Source: Planctomycetota bacterium (GTDB lineage: Bacteria > Planctomycetota > Phycisphaerae > Sedimentisphaerales > Anaerobacaceae). From it: 57,504 bases of DNA. Positions 35,237-42,783 of the stretch are shown piece after piece. The translations under genes were made by a program, and so were the position numbers. The stretch spans positions 1-57,504 of the forward strand of contig JACNGQ010000425.1 of assembly GCA_014384025.1 (NCBI GenBank), written 5' to 3'. The notes under the pieces are model-generated. The model was not told the origin of the DNA, ran no database searches, and worked only from the letters and a program-made list of their open reading frames with translations. The stretch's first letter is position 1, and each line of letters starts with the position of its first letter.

Positions 35237-36130
35237 TTACGGCAAAGTAAGTGATAGCTTCTTAGTTTCGCCATCGCTTAACAGATCCATATTCACAGTA
35301 GCCTCTGACCGTGCTTTTTTAAAAACCTGGAAAGCCTTCTGCTTGCTGGTCAATCGATGTCCATTAACCCGGCGAATAATGTCACCTTCCTTTAAGCCGA
35401 AAGCCTTTGCCATCGGTATTGTGTCTAAATTGGATATCTTAAGTCCTTCGACCTGGTCATCAACAAGATAAGGCTCAATGGTCGCGTTGGTTAATATCGT
35501 CTCCAAAAGTGTTATTTTCGTTGGAGTCTCGTCGAAGGACTGTTTAACCGGCAAAACAGGACTCTCAGATTCGCCGGTTTCGCTAACAGCGGCCCGCGAA
35601 AGCATCTGTGTATTATTTTTATTATCTCTTCCGGTCCTGTTCAGTATCAACATTTTTCTTTGTCCGTTATGAAGTAGAATGACGGCATTCTCTTCTATGC
35701 TCTTAATACGAGCGTCCCCTATGTTCTGTCCTGTTTTGTACATGCCCAGCAGCTTAGTTTTAGTATTTATTATGATCGCACGAGAAACCGCCGTATTGCC
35801 ACAAACGGTCCCGAGCAATTCCAGGCTGAGCTCCTCCTCCGCTAACTTAATCACACCATCAAACTTTTTTACCTGTAAGGATTTGTTTTCCATATCCGAT
35901 GAATCTGCACCACCAAATATATTTTTTGCGGCGATAACTGAATAGTCTTTGACCGCAGTCTGGGCCGGATTTTCAGCCCTGTTGGCACTTATATTTTCAG
36001 TACCAACTGCTGAGACCGGAGTAAAAATCCCTGCCGGGTGCTGTGGCATTATCACCATCCTGATAATCACAAAAGAAAGCACCAGAACAAGAGCTAACTT
36101 AAATGCTAACAAAACCTTACGAATATACAA
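35237..36130 (-). CDS. gspC: type II secretion protein GspC with PDZ domain
   Basis: A 297-residue bitopic protein and first gene of the gsp operon. It has a membrane helix near the N-terminus (KLALVLVLSFVIIRMVIM), an HR region (LSLELLGTVCGNTAVSRAII...ILLHNGQRKMLIL) and a C-terminal PDZ-like domain (GLKISNLDTIPMAKAFGLKEGDIIRRVNGHRL). GspC links the inner platform with the secretin and helps select substrates. The reading frame starts with TTG at 36130 behind GGTGG; no in-frame ATG precedes the helix. Confidence 0.92.
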   Translation of the reverse strand: MYIRKVLLAFKLALVLVLSFVIIRMVIMPQHPAGIFTPVSAVGTENISANRAENPAQTAVKDYSVIAAKNIFGGADSSDMENKSLQVKKFDGVIKLAEEELSLELLGTVCGNTAVSRAIIINTKTKLLGMYKTGQNIGDARIKSIEENAVILLHNGQRKMLILNRTGRDNKNNTQMLSRAAVSETGESESPVLPVKQSFDETPTKITLLETILTNATIEPYLVDDQVEGLKISNLDTIPMAKAFGLKEGDIIRRVNGHRLTSKQKAFQVFKKARSEATVNMDLLSDGETKKLSLTLP

Positions 36131-36973
36131 TTTACCACCGTCCTTCTCTATAAACGCACCTTCTCTAACCTCTAAAATTTATCGTCTTATATCCGGCTGC
36201 ACTTAACCCAGAGACCCTCGCGTTATACCCTTCGCACGCTGTTAATAAGCAGCTCATTCAAAAATCTCTTTTATGGGGCTATACAGATAGCAGGATATTG
36301 CTCTACACAGAAGATAATTGCTCTGTACCTGCGTTTTGGCCTAACGCTGCTGGCATTTCACACAAGTGGGTATTGGCCCGCCCCGGAAATAAAATCACTG
36401 TAAGTAACGAACTGGTCCGAATAAATAAATAAGCCCTATATACCGCTGTTGTGTTATACCAAAAGCATTACTCAGTCCCCTCGCCGGATCATTTTTATAT
36501 ATATCTTCTTCAGCTCTCGTTTTACTTCTGTCATAAGGAATTCCCCGATACGAAAAAGAGTAGTTCGCCTGATAGTAAAAACAGGTTCTACACCGATTTA
36601 CAGTCGCTTAACATTTGTTAATATAGGACTACGGTTTCGCAGTACTGTAAACATGGAAAATATAGAGAGTGGAAACAACATTCATCAACCTCCTTCAGGC
36701 TGGGCTTGGCAGTTCAGACGATATTGGGCTGGCAAGCCTGGCAGAAAAAAACGCGGCGATAAAGAGCTGCGATTAATATATTGATTAATCATACATGTAT
36801 TGTGGTTTTCAGCAGCTCCGCCGGGTATGACAGCATGCAAACAGCAAAAGGATTGAAATAAGGTTTTTTATCGGACTTTCGACAAAAAAACATTGGTGCT
36901 GTCCATACACAGGACCATACTCTCCGTAATGGAAAATATTTTTCCTTAACTTTCTGTTTTTCCCTTTTTTTTC

Positions 36974-37002
36974 TGGACATTCGGCTCGGAATTTGATATA
37001 AT
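36974..37002 (+). promoter_or_regulatory. promoter TGGACA-N17-TATAAT of the first PEP-CTERM gene
   Basis: TGGACA (36974-36979) and a perfect TATAAT (36997-37002) are 17 bases apart. The bases before the -35 (TTTTTTTTC) and around the -10 (TTGATATAATAATA) are shared with the promoter at 38194-38222. Transcription from here would give a ~255-base leader. Confidence 0.7.
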
Positions 37003-37136
37003 AATATACAATAAAGATGTTCCTCAAGGGGGGGGAGCTTATCCATTATTATCTTAACGATGTGCTGTTAGTTTATTCGAGACAATTCAAAAGAAAATGG
37101 GGGAGAAATATTAACTTTTACGGTATCCGCAAGCTT

Positions 37137-37162
37137 GGCCTGGCAACACATGAGTACAGGCC
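37137..37162 (+). promoter_or_regulatory. stem-loop in the 5' leader of the PEP-CTERM gene
   Basis: GGCCTG (37137-37142) pairs with CAGGCC (37157-37162) around a 14-base loop; a second GGCC follows at 37168-37171. The position, about 100 bases before the start codon in a long leader, suggests a structured regulatory RNA. No known riboswitch class could be matched with confidence. Confidence 0.3.
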
Positions 37163-37263
37163 CTGTAGGCCGACTGTCAAATTACAAAAGTCAGCATAAT
37201 ATTATATTTTTGCTTTTTTGTCGGGTGTGCTGAAGTAATAAAGTCAGAGGGGAATGAAAAGAA

Positions 37264-37875
37264 GTGAAGAAGAAGTTTATAACAATTTTTGTATTCATAG
37301 CATTGATGCTGTCAATCAACAGCCCAGCTGATGCAAGCATTACAATTATGGACATGGTTGATTCGTCCGATGGCCAGGCAAACACATATTTCAGCAGTAT
37401 TCCAACCGATACCGACAGCTCCCGGCCATCCTCAACGGATACCTATCGTTGGTGGAATGAAGACTGGGGCTGGACACATACCTTTAGCCCGCCCGGTCCA
37501 ACGCCTTCGGCGATAATTTCTGCAACATTGGAAATCAGGGCATGGGATGTGGACATTCCTTCTGAAATAAATATCATATTTGGCAGCAGCCCCAGCGGCA
37601 CAAACATAGGAACTCTTCAGGGCGGCGATGATATATGGGCAACAAGCATCCTGTCCCTCTCCCCCGATTTATTTGCCGATTTGATGGATGGGAATATTGA
37701 TATATGGATGGATATCGATTCTTCGAACACTTATAACATGGACATGTGGGCGGTAACATTGGAATCATCCAAGCTTACAGTTACTTACAATCCGATACCT
37801 GCTCCCGGCGCTGTTTTGTTAAGCAGCATTGGTGTTGGCTTTGTCGGCTGGCTCAGAAGAAGAAAAACACTGTAA
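37264..37875 (+). CDS. PEP-CTERM-type exported protein
   Basis: A 203-residue exported protein. It starts with GTG (GAGGGG upstream), has a Sec signal peptide ([17 protein letters not shown]...ADAS) and ends in a sorting tail: PAPGA, a hydrophobic stretch [12 protein letters not shown] and the basic end LRRRKTL. This is the PEP-CTERM plan with PAP in place of PEP. Such tails are recognised by an exosortase, which is not in the window. The body is a Ser/Thr/Asp-rich beta-type domain ([40 protein letters not shown]) of unknown role, with the pattern of small planctomycetal surface proteins. The last ~25 codons are nearly identical to those of the gene at 39189. Confidence 0.88.
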   Translation: MKKKFITIFVFIALMLSINSPADASITIMDMVDSSDGQANTYFSSIPTDTDSSRPSSTDTYRWWNEDWGWTHTFSPPGPTPSAIISATLEIRAWDVDIPSEINIIFGSSPSGTNIGTLQGGDDIWATSILSLSPDLFADLMDGNIDIWMDIDSSNTYNMDMWAVTLESSKLTVTYNPIPAPGAVLLSSIGVGFVGWLRRRKTL

Positions 37876-38064
37876 AAATAAGTCAATCAAACCTAAGGCA
37901 AAAGGGCAAAGCTATACAATCTCGCCTTTTTGTTCAAGTTTTGATAAGTTATTTCTACTTTAAATTCGATTTTCGGCCCTACTACGGCCAGTAAAATAAA
38001 TTACACCATGCCTGTCAAGGTCATCTGCACGAAATTTCACAAATCTTAGCTTAAACGGCTTTAG

Positions 38065-38085
38065 AGCCCCAAAAAAGGGGCTTTT
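38065..38085 (+). terminator. rho-independent terminator
   Basis: AGCCCC, six A, GGGGCT, then TTT: a short GC stem with a T-run, 190 bases after the PEP-CTERM stop codon. It would close that transcription unit before the next promoter. Confidence 0.65.
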
Positions 38086-38193
38086 CGACTATTTGTCCTC
38101 TCCTAAAACCCCATAATTCCAACGACAAACTCATCTATCAAAGGTGACATTACTATAAAAAAAGGAGATTTTCTCAAAAATGATATTTTTTTC

Positions 38194-38222
38194 TGGACAT
38201 AAGTCATGGTACTTGATAGAAT
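38194..38222 (+). promoter_or_regulatory. promoter TGGACA-N17-TAGAAT, twin of 36974-37002
   Basis: TGGACA (38194-38199), 17 bases, TAGAAT (38217-38222). The flanks TTTTTTTC before the -35 and TTGATA.AATAATA around the -10 match the promoter upstream of the first PEP-CTERM gene. It would drive the exported-protein gene at 38334. Confidence 0.68.
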
Positions 38223-38333
38223 AATAGCCTATAAGGACAATCCTCTTTGGAGGAGGATTATCACGTTTATTATAGTACGTTACTTTGCTTGGTTGATAGT
38301 GCGCTAATCTCCAAAATAGTAAAGGAGCGAGGA

Positions 38334-38957
38334 GTGAGGTCAGGAAAGAATAGCATATTTCTGATTATTTTTGTGTCGCTTATCGCGGCCACGACCGTGA
38401 GCGCTGCACCAGCAATCACCTGCCCAGCTCCAAAAACACACATCCTCGAAATACCTGGAAAAAGCAACATTACCGAAATTTACAATTGCGCCATGGCGGC
38501 TATCGGCACAGATATTGTAATCCCGCCCGCCGAGTTCACAAACTCGTCATCCGCCGGCGCCGGGACCTTCAATCCTAACACAACGGTTTTTATAGTCCTA
38601 ACTGGATTCCTCTGTGTTTCATTGGTAATTGACCGCAAACTCTGGCTGGCAACTTTGACTGCTCCGCAGCAGCCTGGTCAAAGTGGATTGTATTCTATCC
38701 CACAATCAACTGGAATACCGGCCGGAATTATAACTTTCCCATCCTATATTAGCACGCACGATACAAACCGACAGAAACACAATATTCAACACGCAATATG
38801 CATTACGAATGCAGTTCTTAAATTCGCTATAAAGCACTTTTCATCCTTACACAAACCCGCATTGATATGTATGGCTTTGAGTTATGAGCAGAACAAATCT
38901 TTTTCACCAGCTTTTATTTTTGTTCGATTAGCTCGCGGCCCGCCTATCCTGACCTGA
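38334..38957 (+). CDS. exported protein of unknown family with internal hydrophobic anchor
   Basis: A 207-residue protein starting with GTG, chosen because AAAGGAG lies 6-7 bases upstream and a Sec signal peptide follows directly (SIFLIIFVSLIAATTVSAAP). After ~60 mature residues there is FNPNTTVFIVLTGFLCVSLV followed by the basic DRKLW. This has the plan short motif, hydrophobic stretch, basic cluster, as in sorting tails, but it is internal. About 100 further residues follow, rich in His, Ile and Pro, ending LARGPPILT. I recognise no family. It lies between two PEP-CTERM genes and shares a promoter with the first. The C-terminal part could be read-through of a decayed gene, so the full length is less certain than the N-terminus. 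Confidence 0.6.
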   Translation: MRSGKNSIFLIIFVSLIAATTVSAAPAITCPAPKTHILEIPGKSNITEIYNCAMAAIGTDIVIPPAEFTNSSSAGAGTFNPNTTVFIVLTGFLCVSLVIDRKLWLATLTAPQQPGQSGLYSIPQSTGIPAGIITFPSYISTHDTNRQKHNIQHAICITNAVLKFAIKHFSSLHKPALICMALSYEQNKSFSPAFIFVRLARGPPILT

Positions 38958-38966
38958 GAACTAATA

Positions 38967-39024
38967 TTAACCTTCATTTCGTAAAGGGGTACTAGCGCGC
39001 TACTCCTTTAGGCAGTAAGGTTGA
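38967..39024. promoter_or_regulatory. nested stem-loop between exported-protein genes
   Basis: TTAACCTT (38967-38974) pairs with AAGGTTGA (39017-39024, one G.U); inside it TAAAGG (38982-38987) pairs with CCTTTA (39005-39010), and TAGCGCGCTA (38993-39002) is itself a palindrome. It starts 10 bases after the upstream stop codon and lies 165 bases before the next gene. No T-run follows, so terminator or leader structure is open. Confidence 0.5.
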
Positions 39025-39188
39025 TATGCTTCTTATTTGTGACCCTCCACGTACAAAATAAAGAAGAATATTGGAGTAAACGAATAGTAAAGGAGAAATG
39101 AAAAAAAATATGTATTTCCAAAAAACATGAAATTGAATTTAACGAATCTCATTTTTCACAATGATAAGTGAGAGGAGGAGTTGAACTG

Positions 39189-39815
39189 ATGAAAAAGAAA
39201 TTAATGATATTATGTATAGCATTGAGTTTGGCACTTGCGGCGCCATCATTCGCAGCGCCCACTATTATTGATCTCGATGGGGATGAGTTCACAGGTGTAA
39301 GTGGAAATTATACTTATACTACCCCCCCCCTCGGCTCGATCAAATTTGACGGAGAAATAATGACCCCAGGTCTATGGGTAGATACTGAAATGGTAACCGC
39401 CGGGTCCACTGGAAACGTATTCGACGTCATTGCTGCGAATACATGGGTCACATTGACTTTTGATTTCTCCGATGGATTTCAAGTCACGGACGTATCATTC
39501 ATATACGGTGGTAACGCTGATCGCATTATCATCGAGGCCTGGGATGATAGCTCTATCCCCATTATGCTTGCTTCACTTGACGCATCCACAGGCAATGGAG
39601 CTTCCGCCGGCCCGGTAACTTGGTATGCCGGTTCTGGAAACTCTATCAAAACCCTTAGATGGAAAGACCCAGGCGGCAGCAACCCCGAATTATTGTACAA
39701 TTTCGCAGCATTGGATAACATCAGCATTACAGTTATTCCTGCTCCTGGTGCTATTCTGTTAGGTAGTATTGGTGTAGGTTTTGTCGGCTGGCTCAGAAGA
39801 AGAAGGACACTGTAA
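39189..39815 (+). CDS. PEP-CTERM-type exported protein with C9 tract
   Basis: A 208-residue protein. AGGAGGAG lies 8 bases before the ATG. A Sec signal peptide (KKKLMILCIALSLALAAPSFAAP) is followed by a beta-rich domain (LDGDEFTGVSGNYTYTTPPLGSIKFDGE...; WVTLTFDFSDGFQVTDVSF) and the sorting tail [25 protein letters not shown]. The body resembles the jelly-roll-type domains common in PEP-CTERM proteins but is not related by eye to the body of the one at 37264. Codons 45-48 sit on a run of nine C (39322-39330), which could slip. The exosortase is outside the window. Confidence 0.88.
   Translation: MKKKLMILCIALSLALAAPSFAAPTIIDLDGDEFTGVSGNYTYTTPPLGSIKFDGEIMTPGLWVDTEMVTAGSTGNVFDVIAANTWVTLTFDFSDGFQVTDVSFIYGGNADRIIIEAWDDSSIPIMLASLDASTGNGASAGPVTWYAGSGNSIKTLRWKDPGGSNPELLYNFAALDNISITVIPAPGAILLGSIGVGFVGWLRRRRTL
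39322..39330. repeat. C9 homopolymer inside a PEP-CTERM gene
   Basis: Nine consecutive C lie early in the coding sequence (Thr-Pro-Pro-Leu codons). One-base slippage would shift the frame upstream of the sorting tail. Confidence 0.9.
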
Positions 39816-39838
39816 CAAGACGTAAACACTAAAATCGA

Positions 39839-39874
39839 TAAGGGCGAAGCTATATACTTCGCCCTTATTTTTTT
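39839..39874 (+). terminator. strong rho-independent terminator
   Basis: TAAGGGCGAAG (39839-39849) pairs perfectly with CTTCGCCCTTA (39857-39867) around a 7-base loop, followed by seven T. It ends the PEP-CTERM unit 24 bases after its stop codon. Confidence 0.95.
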
Positions 39875-39924
39875 GCTCTTGTTAATAATGAAATTTTTGA
39901 TTTATCGGCGATAAGGTTCGATAT

Positions 39925-40734
39925 TCAAACAAGTGAAGGTTGACGCCAGTTTCCAATGCTATCCCACCAAACACCAATGTAATCAACAACAGGCTTATTC
40001 CTTTCTTTAGCTAAGTCTATCGCCATATCGCGAAGCTCACTCATACAGCTTAGCCCCCCAATTTGCCATGCTTGTACGCCTATTCCAACGGCCTCACATT
40101 CTATCTTCTTGAAGTCAATCTCATCATCAGCCAACATTCCTGCTAATATTTCAGCCTTCGGTTTTAACACTTCCCGCCATTGCTGACGCTGCTGTTCTTC
40201 TTTTACAAATACATCTTTTAACAAACTCTCATGGCTCTCTTGCCTTGTTTGCCGCAGAGCTTTAGCCCGGGCAATCCGCTGTGATCGATGCCTTCGGCTC
40301 ACAGAGGGCAAGAGCATCTCCAGCAACCCGATTAAAGGGTCAACAATCACCCATACCAAAAACGTCATCCCCAATGTTCCTAATGCAACCCCCGATGCGA
40401 ATTGGCCAACTGTACTGATGCCTATCATTCCGAGGCAACCCGCAAATCCGCCCAAAAGAGGCGTTATCACATAAAATACCCTATAATAACTCGTGCTGGT
40501 AAGTTGGTGTTCTATTTGCACCTTTTGGCTGCTGCTAATCCCTCTGAAAATTGCAAATAAATACAGACTAATTAATATCAGAGCTATTAACAAACCGTGC
40601 CCGGACAGAGAAAATACAATCCACCAACGAACACCCGCCTGCCTTAACGTTAAAATTAAAATATAAACGATGCAAATGATGAACCAGACTGTGCTGGTTA
40701 GATGAATTAACTGCAATGTCCTCTGTCTGGACAT
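39925..40734 (-). CDS. membrane protein of unknown function
   Basis: A 269-residue protein. Four hydrophobic segments fill the first ~145 residues (STVWFIICIVYILILTL; LIALILISLYLFAIF; VFYVITPLLGGFAGCLGMIG; GTLGMTFLVWVIVDPLIGLL). A basic, Gln/Arg-rich cytoplasmic part follows (RRHRSQRIARAKALRQTRQE) and a small folded C-terminal domain (IECEAVGIGVQAWQIGG). I recognise no family. GAGGGGA lies 9 bases before the ATG at 40734; a GTG six codons earlier is possible. It is 71 bases downstream of the export lipoprotein on the same strand, so the two may form a unit. Confidence 0.7.
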   Translation of the reverse strand: MSRQRTLQLIHLTSTVWFIICIVYILILTLRQAGVRWWIVFSLSGHGLLIALILISLYLFAIFRGISSSQKVQIEHQLTSTSYYRVFYVITPLLGGFAGCLGMIGISTVGQFASGVALGTLGMTFLVWVIVDPLIGLLEMLLPSVSRRHRSQRIARAKALRQTRQESHESLLKDVFVKEEQQRQQWREVLKPKAEILAGMLADDEIDFKKIECEAVGIGVQAWQIGGLSCMSELRDMAIDLAKERNKPVVDYIGVWWDSIGNWRQPSLV

Positions 40735-40805
40735 GATTATATGTCCCCTCACAACCCTGCCCGCCTTATCAACTTCTTATATAAGTACTGTTGCTTGAAA
40801 ACTTA

Positions 40806-41576
40806 TCAATACCTTTGGCCGCCGTAGTACCCTGTGCCCTGGTAACCTCCGGTTGCGGCTCTCTCAGCCATATAAGCCCCGGACAATGCCCGGCCAAGCG
40901 GCGTAATGAACTCTTCGAGCTTCATTGCTATAGCAGCTAATATCGTAGGCGGCACAAAAACTACATCGTCTTCCTGCAATAACACATCTTTACTCATTTC
41001 GCCATGAGCGCCCATGCGGTCCCAATTCACTTCAAAAATTTTGGCCTTAACATTTTCATCTCTCGACGGTCTAATTACCTGGATACGGTCCACCCAGGCC
41101 AGATTAGTGGGTTGTGCATAAGCAAGAGCACTGAATAGTGTATCACGGCCGGAATAGACTTTCGGTCCGGGGCGTGAAACCTGCCCCAATACATAAAACT
41201 TTTTGCTCTGGTATGTAATAATACGAATATTTACAGGATTATCACCTTCTAATTTATAAAGCTCTAAAACCTTACCTCGCAGGATATTTGCAAGTTGTTC
41301 AGGGGTTCTGCCCGCAGCTTCTATCTCGCCAATATCTTCAAAACCTATCTTGCCATCCGGGCGAATCAGCTGCGCCTGCCCGTTTATCTCAGGCACCTCG
41401 GAACAGTGCACCACAATCTGATCCGGCGGCTGCAAAATATAATTTTCAGATGTAACATCGACCTTATGCGGCATCAGATAAGCGTCTATGTCTGCCGGAT
41501 GAGATGAAAAACAACCTGTTAGACTAATCGTAATTAGAGAGACAATAATCATTGATAGTAAACGTAAGCATTTCAC
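40806..41576 (-). CDS. polysaccharide-export (Wza-like) lipoprotein
   Basis: A 256-residue lipoprotein (lipobox SLTGC). It has the poly-export domain (NYILQPPDQIVVHCSEVPE; IRPDGKIGFEDIGEIEAAG; LANILRGKVLEL) and an SLBB domain (KFYVLGQVSRPGPKVYSGRD). These proteins form outer-membrane channels for exopolysaccharide. No glycosyltransferase or Wzc-like kinase is adjacent, so it is an orphan here. The C-terminus is a Gly/Tyr-rich tail (GGYQGTGYYGGQRY). GGAG precedes the ATG. Confidence 0.92.
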   Translation of the reverse strand: MKCLRLLSMIIVSLITISLTGCFSSHPADIDAYLMPHKVDVTSENYILQPPDQIVVHCSEVPEINGQAQLIRPDGKIGFEDIGEIEAAGRTPEQLANILRGKVLELYKLEGDNPVNIRIITYQSKKFYVLGQVSRPGPKVYSGRDTLFSALAYAQPTNLAWVDRIQVIRPSRDENVKAKIFEVNWDRMGAHGEMSKDVLLQEDDVVFVPPTILAAIAMKLEEFITPLGRALSGAYMAERAATGGYQGTGYYGGQRY

Positions 41577-41753
41577 TGTTATTCTCCTTAAAATCTTTGT
41601 ATTATCGGGTTTTTCGCATTCACCTTTTTCATATGAAAACTAATATCGGAAGATATTATAATTAATATCACCTTTTTTCTAATATTTTCTCAAATTTCTC
41701 TCAGGTTAATATGTGCTGTCTATAGAACTTACTAATTTTTTCCGTCAAACTGA

Positions 41754-41783
41754 TTGACAGCATATATTGTAAGTTGTTATGCT
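41754..41783 (+). promoter_or_regulatory. promoter of the tRNA-Met/tRNA-Glu unit
   Basis: A perfect TTGACA (41754-41759), an 18-base spacer and TATGCT (41778-41783) with an extended -10 TG one base upstream, ending 20 bases before tRNA-Met. Confidence 0.7.
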
Positions 41784-41803
41784 ATTACCCGCTTATAAAT
41801 GCT

Positions 41804-41877
41804 GGCGGCGTAGCTCAGTTGGTTAGAGCATGGGATTCATAAGCCCAGGGTCGTTGGTTCGAATCCAACCGCCGCTA
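41804..41877 (+). tRNA. tRNA-Met (CAT anticodon)
   Basis: A 74-nt cloverleaf: acceptor GGCGGCG/CGCCGCT with a G.U first pair, D-stem GCTC/GAGC, anticodon loop TTCATAA, T-arm GTTGG-TTCGAAT-CCAAC, discriminator A. CCA is not encoded. The three G-C pairs of the anticodon stem are not at the initiator position and the first acceptor pair is not a C-A mismatch, so elongator Met is likeliest; tRNA-Ile with a modified CAT anticodon cannot be ruled out. The pair next to the loop (31-39) is A.G, a mismatch. Confidence 0.92.
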
Positions 41878-41909
41878 TTAGATCGAAATAGAAAACGGCA
41901 AATTATTTT

Positions 41910-41982
41910 GCCCCCATCGTCTAGTGGCCTAGGATATCAGGTTCTCATCCTGGAGACAGGGGTTCGACTCCCCTTGGGGGTA
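41910..41982 (+). tRNA. tRNA-Glu (CTC anticodon)
   Basis: A 73-nt cloverleaf with acceptor GCCCCCA/TGGGGGT, anticodon loop around TTCTCAT, T-arm AGGGG-TTCGACT-CCCCT and discriminator A. CCA is not encoded. It lies 32 bases after tRNA-Met, presumably in the same transcript. Confidence 0.95.
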
Positions 41983-42498
41983 CTTTTTTATCAGCCAAGA
42001 TTGCGGTTTTTAGCATGTCTTGGCTGTTTTTATTTCTATGTTCGTATAGAAGCTGTTTGAAAACTCAATTTCCACAACGAACGGCTGCAATTCAATAATT
42101 TGAGCTTCATCCGGTTAACGATTAGGCGCTCCGCTTGAAATTGGCTTTGTTTGGATTTGTTTTGGCTTTATTTGTCTGAATTTACCAAATGTCCAATTAC
42201 TCGTATTTATTTGTCATAAAAGAGCTTAGGTTAAATTTCGCCTACTTGACATTGGGTAGGGGTATAGTTTTGGATTTTCGAGAGACAAGGCTACGAGGGA
42301 TGGGAGGGGAATTTTGTGGTTTTTTGTTGCTTTCATTTCCACCCTCTGTATATAATTACATTTGCAATACGAAGGTGGGTATGTGCGGAAACCAAACCGA
42401 ATCCTCTGACAAATACAATCAATGCCGCGATTCTGTTGTTTCGTGCATTTGAGAGATATTCTTTAAGTGGCTTATACACAGGCCAAGGAGAAGAATCA
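41983..42498. other. 516-bp region: tRNA terminator and long cold-shock leader
   Basis: It starts with the tRNA-unit terminator. The rest has no gene and probably includes a long 5' leader of the cold-shock gene, as is common for csp genes. A TTGACA at 42246 has a TATAGT only 11 bases later, too close for a normal promoter, so the csp promoter is not defined. Confidence 0.45.
41992..42031 (+). terminator. terminator of the tRNA unit
   Basis: CAGCCAAGA (41992-42000) pairs with TCTTGGCTG (42018-42026), followed by TTTTTATTT, ten bases after tRNA-Glu. Confidence 0.85.
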
Positions 42499-42708
42499 GT
42501 GAGTAAAGGCACAGTAAAATGGTTCAGTTCAAGAAAGGGATTTGGTTTTATTGTCCCGGATGGTGAGAGCGAAGAATTGTTTGTCCACCGCTCAGAGATC
42601 AAGATGGACGGCTACGCTACTCTTGATGAAGGGCAGAGGGTGGAATTTGAGATTGAGCAGGGTGAAAAAGGCCCACATGTGACTCATGTAATCCCCGTCA
42701 CAAGTTAA
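42499..42708 (+). CDS. csp: cold-shock-domain protein
   Basis: A 69-residue single OB-fold cold-shock protein. RNP-1 is KGFGFIV and RNP-2 is ELFVHRSEI, preceded by the family opening KGTVKWFSSRKGFGF. These proteins bind single-stranded RNA/DNA and act as RNA chaperones. The GTG at 42499 is chosen because AAGGAG lies 8 bases upstream and the protein then has family length; a much longer upstream frame is leader. A stem CCTGCGG/CCGCAGG (42728-42770) follows and may end the transcript. Confidence 0.95.
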   Translation: MSKGTVKWFSSRKGFGFIVPDGESEELFVHRSEIKMDGYATLDEGQRVEFEIEQGEKGPHVTHVIPVTS

Positions 42709-42783
42709 ATAAAAAGAACTTCACATCCCTGCGGATTATCTCGCTTTTCCCTTTCCTTCCGCACCGCAGGTGCTTTTATATTG

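Larger units (their letters stand above)
36131..37263. other. 1.1-kb gene-poor region upstream of gspC and a PEP-CTERM gene
   Basis: No gene can be supported. Several frames of 60-110 codons exist on both strands, but none has a ribosome site or recognisable protein. The right part is the long leader of the gene at 37264: a strong promoter (36974-37002), a G8 tract (37028-37035) and a stem-loop (37137-37162). The left part should contain the promoter of the gsp operon on the minus strand, which I could not define. Confidence 0.5.
37876..38333. other. intergenic region with two terminators and a promoter
   Basis: 458 bases without a gene. It carries a degenerate terminator-like copy just after the PEP-CTERM gene, a clean terminator at 38065-38085 and the promoter at 38194-38222. 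A frame that opens at 38247 in phase with the next gene lacks a ribosome site. Confidence 0.5.

Noticed and set aside
36449-36784. 111-codon frame upstream of the PEP-CTERM island
   Set aside because: No ribosome site, no recognisable domain and an ordinary length for chance in this region.
37081-37180. Possible cyclic-di-GMP-I riboswitch in the PEP-CTERM leader
   Set aside because: CCGCAAGC, GGCCTG..CAGGCC and TAGGCCGAC recall parts of the consensus, but the conserved GGGACGCAAAGC block and the GAAA tetraloop stem are missing. Kept only as an unclassified structure.
42246-42268. Promoter TTGACA...TATAGT for the cold-shock gene
   Set aside because: The spacer is only 11 bases, too short for sigma-70.
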